DNA of 64,000 bases from Bosea sp. Tri-49 (GCF_003952665.1 NZ_CP017946.1:4214501-4278500); one strand, 5' to 3'; numbered from the stretch's first letter, positions 1 through 7,230 are shown. Program-made: numbers and translations. Notes: a model not told the origin generated them from the sequence alone.

Positions 1-320
1 TCGCCGGCGGAGAAGGGCTTGCGCACGAAGCGGACATCGCGCAGCTCGGGCGGCACCTCGCTCGGCGCCGAGCCTGAAACGAACGCCAGCGGCGTTCCCT
101 TGGCGCGCAAGCTGGCAGCGATGCCGAAGGTCTTGCCGCCGATGACGTCGATGTCGAGCAAGGCGCAGTCGAGTGGCTGGTCGGCGGCGCGGCGCGCCTG
201 CGACAGCGATTCGACCACGATCAGCTCAGCGTCGTCACCGAGCTCTTCGCTCACGGCGCTCTCGATATCCATCGCGATAAAAGGGTCGTCCTCGACGATG
301 AGAACCCGAATACCGGACAT
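1..320 (-). CDS. Response regulator receiver protein (3' part outside window)
   Basis: This reads leftwards from an ATG at 320 and is cut by the window edge after about 106 residues. The visible part is a CheY-like receiver domain: an acidic pair in VLIVEDDPF near residue 10, the likely phospho-acceptor Asp in ALLDIDV near residue 57, and the conserved lysine in VRKPF near residue 102. The domain is nearly complete, so this is probably a single-domain regulator, although an output domain beyond the edge cannot be excluded. A perfect EcfG-type promoter lies upstream at 388-413 on the same strand. It is therefore probably part of the general stress response, for example as a small modulator of PhyR phosphorylation. 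That role is inference. Confidence 0.9.
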   Translation of the reverse strand, partial: MSGIRVLIVEDDPFIAMDIESAVSEELGDDAELIVVESLSQARRAADQPLDCALLDIDVIGGKTFGIAASLRAKGTPLAFVSGSAPSEVPPELRDVRFVRKPFSAG

Positions 321-387
321 GAACCCCAGATAACCTTCTATTTTCACGATACGCCCCAAGCTGATTTACCTGCTTGTGAGCTTCATG

Positions 388-413
388 AACGCCTGCTCGA
401 TCAGCCTTGTTCC
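388..413 (-). promoter_or_regulatory. EcfG-type (general stress sigma) promoter of the response regulator
   Basis: On the minus strand GGAAC (413-409) is followed by 17 nt and CGTT (391-388). This is a perfect match to the known alphaproteobacterial EcfG consensus GGAAC-N16/17-CGTT. The -10 lies 68 nt upstream of the response regulator start. Confidence 0.7.
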
Positions 414-498
414 GCTCTGGGCCGGATTCTCCGCTGTAAGCTCTTCAAATTCAATTCAAATTGCTAGGATATGGTTAGGAAAAGGTAAGCATCGACGA

Positions 499-960
499 TC
501 AGCGCTTGCGCGGCGACCGGACCAGATTGAGCTCGAAGGCGGTGACGCCGAGCGCGACATTGGCCCCGCGCTGCAGCGGCAGGGACCGCGGCACCAGCCT
601 GACATCGTTGTCGACGCTGCCGGTCAGGGCGACCTCGCCCTGCTTGCGAGCATAGGGGCCGTTGAGAACACCGAGCGGCGCACGCGCATAGGGACCATAG
701 ACCCGCCAAGCGAGCAGGCTGCGGCCGACCGTCCTGGCATCGAGCGCGAAGCCGCGAATCACACCCGAGTAAGTCTGCAGGGGCCCACGCCGCGGCCGGA
801 AGCGGCAGTCGAGCGGCTTCTGGGTCGCGACGGCCTGCGCGAGACCCGCGCCGATCGTGCAGGTCAGGCGCCCGGCCGGCGCGCCGCTCTGCGCCAGGCC
901 CGGAGCTGCGGACAGGCTCGATCCGGCCGCCAGGAGGAGCATTCCGATCAAATGTCTCAT
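499..960 (-). CDS. DUF992 family exported protein
   Basis: This 153-residue protein has a clear Sec signal peptide (hydrophobic residues 4-22, cleavage near AQS). The mature part has the DUF992 layout: an early Cys in RLTCTIGAG, a second Cys in LDCRFRP, a Tyr/Gly segment (YSGVIRGFALD) and a beta-rich remainder. The family is common in Hyphomicrobiales and has no assigned function. The protein should be periplasmic. The gene reads the same way as the response regulator but sits 178 nt upstream of it, so it probably has its own promoter. A near-consensus EcfG promoter (one mismatch in the -10) lies at 1028-1052. Confidence 0.85.
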   Translation of the reverse strand: MRHLIGMLLLAAGSSLSAAPGLAQSGAPAGRLTCTIGAGLAQAVATQKPLDCRFRPRRGPLQTYSGVIRGFALDARTVGRSLLAWRVYGPYARAPLGVLNGPYARKQGEVALTGSVDNDVRLVPRSLPLQRGANVALGVTAFELNLVRSPRKR

Positions 961-1027
961 TCACTCTCTCCTACGCCCGGCTCGGAACCGATTCCACAAC
1001 CCGTACCGCGCCTCGAAACCGCACCAA

Positions 1028-1052
1028 AGCGCCCCAATCGCTCCATAGTTCC
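1028..1052 (-). promoter_or_regulatory. Candidate EcfG-type promoter upstream of DUF992 gene
   Basis: On the minus strand GGAAC (1052-1048), 16 nt, then CGCT (1031-1028). It has one mismatch to CGTT. The -10 is 68 nt upstream of the DUF992 start, the same spacing as for the response regulator. It is back to back with the plus-strand site at 1063-1087. Confidence 0.4.
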
Positions 1053-1062
1053 CAAATAATCC

Positions 1063-1087
1063 GGAACCTCAATCCGGTGCTTGCGTT
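1063..1087 (+). promoter_or_regulatory. EcfG-type promoter reading rightwards
   Basis: GGAAC (1063-1067), 16 nt, CGTT (1084-1087): a perfect match to the EcfG consensus. The first downstream in-frame ATG is at 1115, giving a leader of roughly 20 nt. No other gene starts to the right before the minus-strand extensin gene. Confidence 0.65.
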
Positions 1088-1114
1088 GACGGGAACAGAA
1101 CAGTGGACGCGCAA

Positions 1115-1345
1115 ATGCCAAAGCAAGGACGGACCGACCCGGTGCGCATATTCCCAACGCCCACCCTGGCGCGCGATCTTCCGCCATTCTGGGACCTCGA
1201 ACAACTTCTGCGCGAAGGTTTCGACCACGATTCGGCACTGGCTGAGCTCGCGCGTCGGCGTGACAGCTGGTCGAGCGGCAAGTGCCCCCCGCCAGTGGTT
1301 GCGCAGTCGGACGCACCCGACAGCATCTTCACGATCGCGTCATAG
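1115..1345 (+). CDS. Small hypothetical protein, putative EcfG target
   Basis: This is a 76-codon reading frame (ATG at 1115; an in-frame GTG lies at 1103). I recognise no domain. Residues 27-50 (FWDLEQLLREGFDHDSALAE and following) look like a real amphipathic helix, whereas the last 25 residues are low complexity. There is no convincing Shine-Dalgarno sequence, which counts against it. The case for a gene is the perfect EcfG promoter ending 27 nt before the ATG. It ends 14 nt before the stop of the convergent extensin gene. It could instead be an untranslated stress-induced RNA. Confidence 0.4.
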   Translation: MPKQGRTDPVRIFPTPTLARDLPPFWDLEQLLREGFDHDSALAELARRRDSWSSGKCPPPVVAQSDAPDSIFTIAS

Positions 1346-1358
1346 AGCCTAGCCGGCA

Positions 1359-2144
1359 TCATTGGCAGAAGCGGCTCGATGCCGCGCGGCGCTGCTGAAT
1401 ATCGACATGAAGGTGATTGGCGTGGGCTGCGTCCGAGCCAGGCCCAAGGACCGTCATGAAGGCGCCGCAGGCCGATTGGCGCACCGCATCCAGGAAGCGT
1501 ACCTGCTCCAGACCGTTGGGTCGCTCGACTGACACCGCTACCCCACCTTGCTTCTCATCGTCGATCTGGAAGGCGAAGATGTCGAGCGCCCTCCCCGTGG
1601 CATGCTCGCTCAGCTGACCTTGCGTCTGGCGATTGCGCCTGCGGCATTCATGCCCGCCACCAACGCGAAGTGCCGTCAACTCGCGCGTGAACGCTCCACG
1701 CGCCAGGGGTTGCAGGCTCGTGTCGAGCCAGAGCGAAACCGCGCGCGCCAGCTCACAGCTCACGGTCGGCGGGGGAAGCAACCTGACCTGCGCCGGTCCC
1801 GACGGAGTGCGGACCGCCAGCGCCTCGACCACGACCGGATCGACCACCCGGCAATCTTCCGCCTCCGGCTTTGCGGCCGGCACTACCGGGCGAATCTGGT
1901 TTCCAGCCACGCCGGTCAGCATACGGATGCAGGCGCCACCCTCGGCTGCGACCACGGGCTCGCGATTGGCTGGCGCGGTCGGCGGCGCGGGAGTGGGTGC
2001 CGGCAGGGAAGCCGGTCGAGGTGGAGGAAGAGGCGCCGTCGGCGGCCTGGCCTCGCGGCCCCATGCGAGGCCGACGCCGGCAAACCCGGCCACCACGATC
2101 ACGACTGCATAGCCGCCTTGCCTGACAAGCGAGCGCTTTCGCAT
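1359..2144 (-). CDS. Extensin-like C-terminal domain protein
   Basis: This 261-residue protein has an N-terminal membrane anchor or uncleaved signal (residues 11-29), then a Pro/Ala-rich linker to about residue 65. The extensin-like_C domain runs from about residue 70 to the end, with conserved Cys residues and the histidine-rich motifs SEHATGRALDIFAF and HANHLHVDI that resemble zinc sites of LAS-type peptidoglycan peptidases. Despite the name it is a bacterial envelope protein. A cell-wall function is inference from the metal-site resemblance. It lies just downstream of the short peptide gene at 2149-2220 on the same strand, so the two may be co-transcribed. Confidence 0.88.
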   Translation of the reverse strand: MRKRSLVRQGGYAVVIVVAGFAGVGLAWGREARPPTAPLPPPRPASLPAPTPAPPTAPANREPVVAAEGGACIRMLTGVAGNQIRPVVPAAKPEAEDCRVVDPVVVEALAVRTPSGPAQVRLLPPPTVSCELARAVSLWLDTSLQPLARGAFTRELTALRVGGGHECRRRNRQTQGQLSEHATGRALDIFAFQIDDEKQGGVAVSVERPNGLEQVRFLDAVRQSACGAFMTVLGPGSDAAHANHLHVDIQQRRAASSRFCQ

Positions 2145-2148
2145 GCCG

Positions 2149-2220
2149 TCAGCCGACGGCCGAGAACAGGACCGTCAGAGAAGCTGCGACGATCAGCGCT
2201 GCCAGCAGAGCCATGGACAT
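2149..2220 (-). CDS. 23-residue hydrophobic peptide
   Basis: A very short frame of 23 codons that starts MSMALLAALIV and is almost wholly hydrophobic, enough for one membrane span. A strong Shine-Dalgarno sequence (AAGGAGA, 2233-2227) sits 6 nt before the ATG, which is what sets it apart from chance. It lies between phyR (start 3092, stop 2298) and the extensin-like gene (start 2144), all on the minus strand, and the stop is only 4 nt before the extensin ATG. It may be a small membrane peptide or a leader coupled to translation of the next gene. The function is unknown. Confidence 0.5.
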   Translation of the reverse strand: MSMALLAALIVAASLTVLFSAVG

Positions 2221-2297
2221 GACCGATCTCCTTCGCATCGCCCGGGCCGGGGCAACGCGAGGGACGGCCGGTTTGTTCCCGGTCACCGGAGTCGGTG

Positions 2298-3092
2298 TCA
2301 GGCGGCCTTGCGGCCAGCGCGGCGGTCGAAGAACAGCGCCTGGCTGATCGCAGCCTTCACGGCTTCCGGCTGGAACGGCTTGGTGATCAGGAAGGCCGGC
2401 TCCGGCCGATCGCCGGTGAGCAACCGCTCCGGATAGGCAGTGATGAAGATCACCGGCACCTCGATCGCACTCAAGATTTCGTTGACCGCCTCGAGACCAG
2501 AGCTGCCATCCGCCAGCTGGATATCGGCGAGCACCAGGCCGGGGCGCTTCTTGGCGACGAGTGCGATCGCCTCGCGATGCGTCCTGGCGACACCGGTGAC
2601 CCTGTGGCCGAGCTCCTCGACCATGGTCTCGATGTCGAGGGCGATGATCGGCTCGTCCTCGATGATCAGCACATCGGTGGCGACCTGCTCGGCAATCTCC
2701 TGGCCGGCGGACTGTACGAGGCCGGCGGCGTCGCTTGTGGTGACGTTCATGATCTGGGCGACCTCCTCGATCGGGAACCCTTCGACCGTCCGCAGCAGGA
2801 AGGCCTGGCGCGAACGCGGCGTCAGCGCATCGAGATTGCGCTCTGCGGCCGAGCGGTCCACCTCTGGCGCAGCAGCCTGCGTGTTGAGGCCGACGGACGA
2901 CCACATCTGCAGGAACAGGCGATAGAGGCCGACTCGCGGGCCGAACTCGCGCGGGAAGGTGCTGGGGTCGGCGATCAGCGCTTCCAGCGAAGCGACGACG
3001 TAAGCGTCGCCGCTTGCCTGCGTGCCGCTCAACGCCCGCGCGAACCGCCGCAGGTACGGCAAATGCGGCGCAATTTCAGTGGCGATCGACAT
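2298..3092 (-). CDS. phyR: PhyR, general stress response anti-anti-sigma response regulator
   Basis: This 264-residue protein joins an N-terminal sigma-factor-like domain (about residues 1-135, with LTPRSRQAFLL and a sigma4-like region) to a C-terminal receiver domain (140-255). The receiver shows the acidic pocket in IIEDEP, phospho-acceptor Asp190 in LADIQLADG, Thr218 in ITAYP and Lys238 in ITKPF. When phosphorylated, the family's sigma-like domain binds NepR and frees EcfG. nepR-ecfG start divergently about 330 bp away, the classic arrangement. I found no EcfG promoter directly before phyR on this strand. The upstream region carries palindromes instead. Confidence 0.97.
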   Translation of the reverse strand: MSIATEIAPHLPYLRRFARALSGTQASGDAYVVASLEALIADPSTFPREFGPRVGLYRLFLQMWSSVGLNTQAAAPEVDRSAAERNLDALTPRSRQAFLLRTVEGFPIEEVAQIMNVTTSDAAGLVQSAGQEIAEQVATDVLIIEDEPIIALDIETMVEELGHRVTGVARTHREAIALVAKKRPGLVLADIQLADGSSGLEAVNEILSAIEVPVIFITAYPERLLTGDRPEPAFLITKPFQPEAVKAAISQALFFDRRAGRKAA

Positions 3093-3106
3093 CGTGCTAT
3101 CCCCCA

Positions 3107-3207
3107 GAGCCCGTTCCGATCAGCTGCCTGTGCAAGCGGATCGGAACGGGCTCCAACCAAAAAGTGAGAGACGGATTCACCGATCGGATTGGTCCAATCT
3201 GATCGGA
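3107..3207. repeat. Two palindromes between phyR and nepR
   Basis: A perfect 15-bp inverted repeat (GAGCCCGTTCCGATC at 3107-3121; its complement at 3139-3153, 17-nt loop) lies 15 bp from the phyR start codon, so it would form a strong hairpin in the phyR leader. A second, imperfect palindrome centred on GGTCC lies at about 3181-3207 with related GATCGGAT arms. They look like a repetitive extragenic palindrome family rather than a factor site. Both arms include GGAAC, but no -10 is placed correctly. Confidence 0.5.
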
Positions 3208-3284
3208 TCCGGCTCCAGTCAAAGTTGGCGGAGAAGAGCACCCAAGTCACTGTTATGACAAGAAAAATATTTTTTGTTCCCGGC

Positions 3285-3309
3285 GGAACCTTTTTCGTTC
3301 CGCCTCGTT
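3285..3309 (+). promoter_or_regulatory. EcfG-type promoter of nepR-ecfG
   Basis: GGAAC (3285-3289), 16 nt, CGTT (3306-3309): a perfect EcfG consensus about 100 nt upstream of nepR. This is the expected positive autoregulation of the nepR-ecfG operon. Confidence 0.8.
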
Positions 3310-3425
3310 ATTGGGCCGAATGAAGTGCGTTTCGGGGCAGTCGCGTGCAAGCGTGTCAACGGGCGTGCGACACGTGGAAAGGCGTGATCGACAAAAATGT
3401 CGGCGCGTCGATGGAGCGAGGGATC

Positions 3426-3650
3426 ATGAATCTGATGAATGCCGATCCGCCCGAGGCGGCCCGAGCCGAAACCGACGAGGACGTGGTGCTCGATCCGCGG
3501 GTGCAGGAATCGATCGGCCGATCTCTCAAGGCTCATTATGAGGACCTCGTCACGGCGCCGATCCCGGATCGCTTCCTGGCCTTGCTGGCCCAGCTCGAGG
3601 CGACCGAGCGACGCCTGAGCACCGAGGATGGTGCCAATGAGCGCAGCTGA
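3426..3650 (+). CDS. nepR: NepR anti-sigma factor
   Basis: This 74-residue acidic protein carries the NepR core around residues 24-60 (RVQESIGRSLKAHYEDLV then PIPDRFLALLAQLE), the two-helix segment known to clamp EcfG sigma factors and to be captured by phosphorylated PhyR. The start is uncertain: ATG at 3411, 3426 and 3435 are all in frame. 3426 is chosen because a GAGG run precedes it, although the spacing is short. The gene overlaps ecfG by 14 nt, so the two are translationally coupled, and both are driven by the promoter at 3285-3309. Confidence 0.9.
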   Translation: MNLMNADPPEAARAETDEDVVLDPRVQESIGRSLKAHYEDLVTAPIPDRFLALLAQLEATERRLSTEDGANERS

Positions 3651-4197
3651 CTTCAAGGAAGGGCTGATCGCCGAAATCCCGAACCTGCGTGCCTTCGCCG
3701 CGTCGCTGTCGGGGTCGATGCAGCTTGCCGACGATCTGGTCCAGGACACTCTGCTCAAGGCCTGGGGCAATGCCGAAAAGTTCCAGCCCGGCACCAGTCT
3801 GCGGGCCTGGCTCTTCACCATCCTGCGCAACACCTATTATTCGCTCTACCGCAAGCGCGGACGCGAGGTGCAGGACAGCGACGGCACCTATGCTGACCGG
3901 CTCGCCACCCATGGCAACCAGGAGAGCCATCTCGACCTCGCCGATTTCCGCAAGGCGCTGGCCAAGCTGCCTGAAGAACAGCGCGAGGTGCTGATCATGG
4001 TCGGCGCCACCGGGCTTTCCTACGAGGAGACGGCTGAGATCTGCGGCGTCGCCATCGGTACAATCAAGAGTCGCGTCAACCGGGCGCGCGCCAAGCTGGC
4101 GGAGCTTCTGTCCATCGGCGGCGTCGACGATCTCGGCCCCGATCGCCGGATCACCGCAGCCGTCCAGCGCGCCGGGCCCGAAACCGTCGGCAGCTAA
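3637..4197 (+). CDS. ecfG: EcfG-family general stress sigma factor
   Basis: This 186-residue ECF sigma factor of the EcfG (ECF15) type has region 2 at about residues 10-75 (DDLVQDTLLKAW, then LRAWLFTILRNTYY), a variable linker, and region 4 at about 105-160 (LPEEQREVLIMVGATGLSYE and an HTH ending GTIKSRVNRARAKL). It directs RNA polymerase to GGAAC-N16-CGTT promoters, several of which are in this window. The start at 3637 is preferred over an in-frame ATG at 3628 because a GAGG sequence lies 9 nt before it. The gene overlaps nepR upstream, and its TAA shares one base with the next ATG (TAATG). Confidence 0.95.
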   Translation: MSAADFKEGLIAEIPNLRAFAASLSGSMQLADDLVQDTLLKAWGNAEKFQPGTSLRAWLFTILRNTYYSLYRKRGREVQDSDGTYADRLATHGNQESHLDLADFRKALAKLPEEQREVLIMVGATGLSYEETAEICGVAIGTIKSRVNRARAKLAELLSIGGVDDLGPDRRITAAVQRAGPETVGS

Positions 4198-5927
4198 TGG
4201 CTCTCTCGCTGTTCAGGACGGTCCGCGGCCGCCTGCTGGCACTGATGGTTGCGATCGTCCTGCCGATAGCCTGCCTCACGGCAGCGGCGGCGGTCGCGAC
4301 CTACCGAACGGTCTTCGAGGCGATCCAGACGTCGCACACGCGGGCGGCCGATGATTTCGCCGTGCGCGCCCGCGTCTGGTATCGCGGCGCGCTGCGTTCG
4401 CTGGTCGCCAGCGCTACGGCACTCCGTGCCATGCCACCGCCTTCGGAATCTTGCGACCGGGTCGCCGAGAGGGCGATCGCCGCAGTCTCGGGCTATGAGG
4501 CTCTGTTGTTGCGGGTTTCGGGCCGGCCGGATTGCCTCGGCGGGCTGGACGGCAGCATTGCCCATAGCGAGCTCGCGGCAATCACCAGCCAACTCGCAAC
4601 CCTCCCACCCATCAAGCTCTGGGGCGGCACCGAATTCGCAAAGGCCCGCTACGATCAGGTCGCGATCGCGGGTCGTTCTTATCTCGCCATCTACACTCAG
4701 TTCGACGAAGGCGACGCCCTCCTGCTGACCAAGCCGGACCCGCTCGACGATGTCTTCGACCTCGGTAGCGGCGATCCCGGCATGATGGCGGCGCTGGTCC
4801 GAAGGGGCGGCGAGGTCGTGGTGGCGCGCGGCGGCGCGCAGGCTGATGCATCATGGCTCCCAAAGGCTGAGATAGTGCCGGAACTGGCAGCGCTTTGGAC
4901 GGCCTCAAGCCGGGCCGGGTCAGGCCGGGCCTACGCCGCCCGCATGGTGGCCGAACCGGACCTCTACGTCGTCGTAAGCTTCGACGGCAAAGCCGAGCAA
5001 GCCGCAACGACCCTGTTCTACACCTTGCTGCTGGCGCCATTGCTGACCCTCGCTTTGCTCGGGCTGGTCTACATGAAGGCGATCGACCAGCATTGCGTCC
5101 GCTGGTTGCGCGGCATCGAAGCGACCGCCCGGGCTAGATCCAGTTCGGCCAGCGCCCGCGTCCCGCTCTCGGATGAGATGCCACGCGATATTCGCAGCGT
5201 CGCCGAAGCGTTCAATACGATGGTTGACGAGCAGGAGGTGCGCCAGAGCAAGCTCAGGCTCGCGCTCGACGACAACCGTTTCCTGGTCCGCGAGCTGCAT
5301 CACCGGGTCAAGAACAGCCTGCAGGTGGTGCAGAGCTATATCGGCCTCACCAAGCGCGACCATCAGGGCGAGGCGCGCATGGCGCTTTCGGACGCCGAAT
5401 GCCGCGTCCACGTGCTGTCCGCGGCCTATCGTTTCACCCTCGCCGACGGCGAGATGCAGCCGGTGCGCATCGACCTCTTCCTCGATGACGTCGTCGCGAT
5501 GATTTCGAGCCTGATCCTTGCCCGGACGCAGCGATTGGAGAGCCGGATCGAAACGGAAGCTGCCCTGCCGATCGACCGCATCATCCCGCTCGGCTTCCTG
5601 ATCGTCGATGTGATCACCCGCGCGCTGCGGGCCGCTCCCGGCATCGGCATCGACCTTGCCGTGACGCATGCCGGAGAGAACCTCATCGACATCGCGATCA
5701 CAACCGATCGCGATGCTCCGCGGATCGCGCCGCCACGTCTGTTCGCCGGGCTGCTGATGCAGATCGAGGCGGTCGAGATCAGCCCGCCGCAAGGCCGGAG
5801 TCTCGGCGTCTGGCGGCTCGGCTATGGCGTGCCGCAAAAGGGCAACGAAGGTCAGCCCAGCCCTTCCGCCGGCGTGATCGCCACTCCGACGCTGAGCCCG
5901 ATGAAAGCCCCGGTCGGACCGACATAG
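4197..5927 (+). CDS. HisKA_2-type sensor protein of the stress locus, degenerate ATPase domain
   Basis: This 576-residue protein has a membrane span at residues 10-37, a periplasmic sensing region to about 270, a second span at 271-293, a HAMP-like segment (295-350) and a HisKA_2 H-box (RELHHRVKNSLQVVQSYIGL, phosphorylatable His near 369). It is coupled to ecfG (TAATG), so it should act on PhyR. The C-terminal ATPase region is abnormal. Where relatives have an Asn in the N-box (NELVTNAL), this reads DVITRAL, and no DxGxG motif is visible in the following stretch. Dedicated sensors at such loci are known; Sphingomonas PhyP acts as a PhyR phosphatase. A phosphatase or phosphotransfer role is therefore plausible. 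The 3' end overlaps the convergent transglutaminase gene by 76 nt. Confidence 0.85.
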   Translation: MALSLFRTVRGRLLALMVAIVLPIACLTAAAAVATYRTVFEAIQTSHTRAADDFAVRARVWYRGALRSLVASATALRAMPPPSESCDRVAERAIAAVSGYEALLLRVSGRPDCLGGLDGSIAHSELAAITSQLATLPPIKLWGGTEFAKARYDQVAIAGRSYLAIYTQFDEGDALLLTKPDPLDDVFDLGSGDPGMMAALVRRGGEVVVARGGAQADASWLPKAEIVPELAALWTASSRAGSGRAYAARMVAEPDLYVVVSFDGKAEQAATTLFYTLLLAPLLTLALLGLVYMKAIDQHCVRWLRGIEATARARSSSASARVPLSDEMPRDIRSVAEAFNTMVDEQEVRQSKLRLALDDNRFLVRELHHRVKNSLQVVQSYIGLTKRDHQGEARMALSDAECRVHVLSAAYRFTLADGEMQPVRIDLFLDDVVAMISSLILARTQRLESRIETEAALPIDRIIPLGFLIVDVITRALRAAPGIGIDLAVTHAGENLIDIAITTDRDAPRIAPPRLFAGLLMQIEAVEISPPQGRSLGVWRLGYGVPQKGNEGQPSPSAGVIATPTLSPMKAPVGPT

Positions 5928-6724
5928 CTACCGGAGATCGGCGAGGCGTCCTCCGGCACCCGCGCCACCGCGACGCGCAGCAATTGCCGGTCGGCGACGA
6001 GGTCGTTGGTCGGATCGAACTCGACCCAACCGTCATTGGGGATGAAGACATCGGCCCAGGCATGGGTCAGCCCGGCTACGGAGGCCATTGCTCCGCTCTC
6101 CGGCGAACGGTCATGGATGTAGCCGGTGACGAAGCGAGCGGCGAAGCCGAGCCGGCGCGCCAGCTCGATGAACAGCCAAGCATAATCGCGGCAAGAGCCT
6201 GCCGCCATCTGCAGCGTGTCGAGCGGGTGCTGCGTACCCTCGTCATAGCGAACGGCATAAGTCAGGCCGGTGCTGATTTCGTGCGCCAGCGCCCGAAGCA
6301 GATGGCCGCCATTCAACCGTGCCCTGAATTCCTGCAACCAGGCATCGAGGGCGCCGTCGGGATCGGCAGCGGCCAGATCGAGATAGGGCTGGAGCACGGC
6401 GCGCTCGGCCGGCGTATAGCTGATTTCCGAACTCTCGATGTCGGGCTCCACTCTGCTGCGCGGCAAGGCCGAGCCGAAGCGCTGGACAACAAGCTCGCTG
6501 ACGACGTCGAGCGTGTCGGAGCTGCCAGCGAACGTCGCCATAGCGACTGGATTGCCATACGCATCGTGCATCCAGCGCAGATTAGCTTGCGGTGAAATCG
6601 TGATCGCCGTGTCGATCACACGAAGATCGAAGGAATCGCGCGGGCGCAGCATCAGCCGATGCGGGCCGAAACTGACCGGCGCGGCATAGCGATAGGTCGT
6701 CGCGTGGCGAATGCGCAGATACAT
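5852..6724 (-). CDS. Transglutaminase-like cysteine protease family protein
   Basis: This 290-residue protein has an N-terminal bacterial transglutaminase-like beta domain (residues 1-85) and a transglutaminase-like core with the triad Cys178 (AGSCRDYAW), His221 (LTHAWADVFIP) and Asp237 (EFDPTN). There is no signal peptide, so it is probably cytoplasmic. Relatives occur widely in alphaproteobacteria, often with circularly related ATP-grasp/alpha-E partners that are absent here, and the substrate is not known. The last 25 codons overlap the sensor-protein gene on the opposite strand. A weak EcfG-like site upstream is listed among the rejected items. Confidence 0.88.
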   Translation of the reverse strand: MYLRIRHATTYRYAAPVSFGPHRLMLRPRDSFDLRVIDTAITISPQANLRWMHDAYGNPVAMATFAGSSDTLDVVSELVVQRFGSALPRSRVEPDIESSEISYTPAERAVLQPYLDLAAADPDGALDAWLQEFRARLNGGHLLRALAHEISTGLTYAVRYDEGTQHPLDTLQMAAGSCRDYAWLFIELARRLGFAARFVTGYIHDRSPESGAMASVAGLTHAWADVFIPNDGWVEFDPTNDLVADRQLLRVAVARVPEDASPISGSYVGPTGAFIGLSVGVAITPAEGLG

Positions 6725-6760
6725 ATTCGTCCCCAGCCGGCCTCGATCTCTCCGTACAGC

Positions 6761-6781
6761 AAAAAGCCGCCTCGCGGCGGC
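6761..6781 (-). terminator. Rho-independent terminator
   Basis: On the minus strand GCCGCC, a 4-nt loop and GGCGGC are followed by five T residues. It lies 63 nt beyond the stop of the gene at 6844-7119 and should end that transcript before the transglutaminase gene. Confidence 0.7.
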
Positions 6782-6843
6782 TTTGCTGATCGGGCACAGA
6801 TGAGTACGCGCGAGGGGCGGATCGGTTCCGCCAAAACTTCGTA

Positions 6844-7119
6844 TCAGCGCAGAACGGTGTTGCCCTTGAGGCTGGCCTCGCGCTGCGAGGTCGGCACGAC
6901 CCGGTGGGCGAGGTCGCGACGCATCTCTGCCGGGTTCACCGCTGCGAACTGGACGTCCGTCGGAGCGCCGCGCTGGAGCTTGGCCTGGGCGACCGCTTCC
7001 GAGCTCTCACCGAAGCCGTTCTGGATCGAGGCGCCCATGGTGAGCGCGGTCACGACCAAGGCCATGCCGCCGAAGAAGGTGGCGGCGCGCTTGAGGGGGG
7101 CAAGGCTGGCAGTGGTCAT
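6844..7119 (-). CDS. Small single-span hypothetical protein
   Basis: This 91-residue protein has one hydrophobic segment at about residues 14-32 (FFGGMALVVTALTMGASIQ) and a polar, probably periplasmic C-terminus. I recognise no family. The ATG at 7119 is chosen over one at 7149 because the first ten extra residues are polar and an AGAGCGAAG purine run precedes 7119. It stands alone, with a terminator downstream and a near-consensus EcfG promoter (7170-7194) upstream, so it may be a stress-induced envelope protein. Confidence 0.6.
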   Translation of the reverse strand: MTTASLAPLKRAATFFGGMALVVTALTMGASIQNGFGESSEAVAQAKLQRGAPTDVQFAAVNPAEMRRDLAHRVVPTSQREASLKGNTVLR

Positions 7120-7169
7120 CTTCGCTCTCCCGTTCGTGTGGTCGCCCAAAAAGGCGGGGACGGCTTCTC

Positions 7170-7194
7170 AACCCGTTCGGCGAAGATTTGTTCC
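7170..7194 (-). promoter_or_regulatory. Candidate EcfG-type promoter
   Basis: On the minus strand GGAAC (7194-7190), 16 nt, GGTT (7173-7170), one mismatch to CGTT. The -10 is 50 nt before the ATG of the small single-span protein at 7119. Confidence 0.45.
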
Positions 7195-7230
7195 GGTTTG
7201 CCCCGATTTCGCAGTGATCCGGATTCTTTT

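Noticed and set aside
6805..6829. EcfG-like site (GGAAC-N16-CGTA, minus strand) before the transglutaminase gene
   Set aside because: It has one mismatch in the -10, and a good terminator lies between it and the start codon, so it would be ended before the gene.
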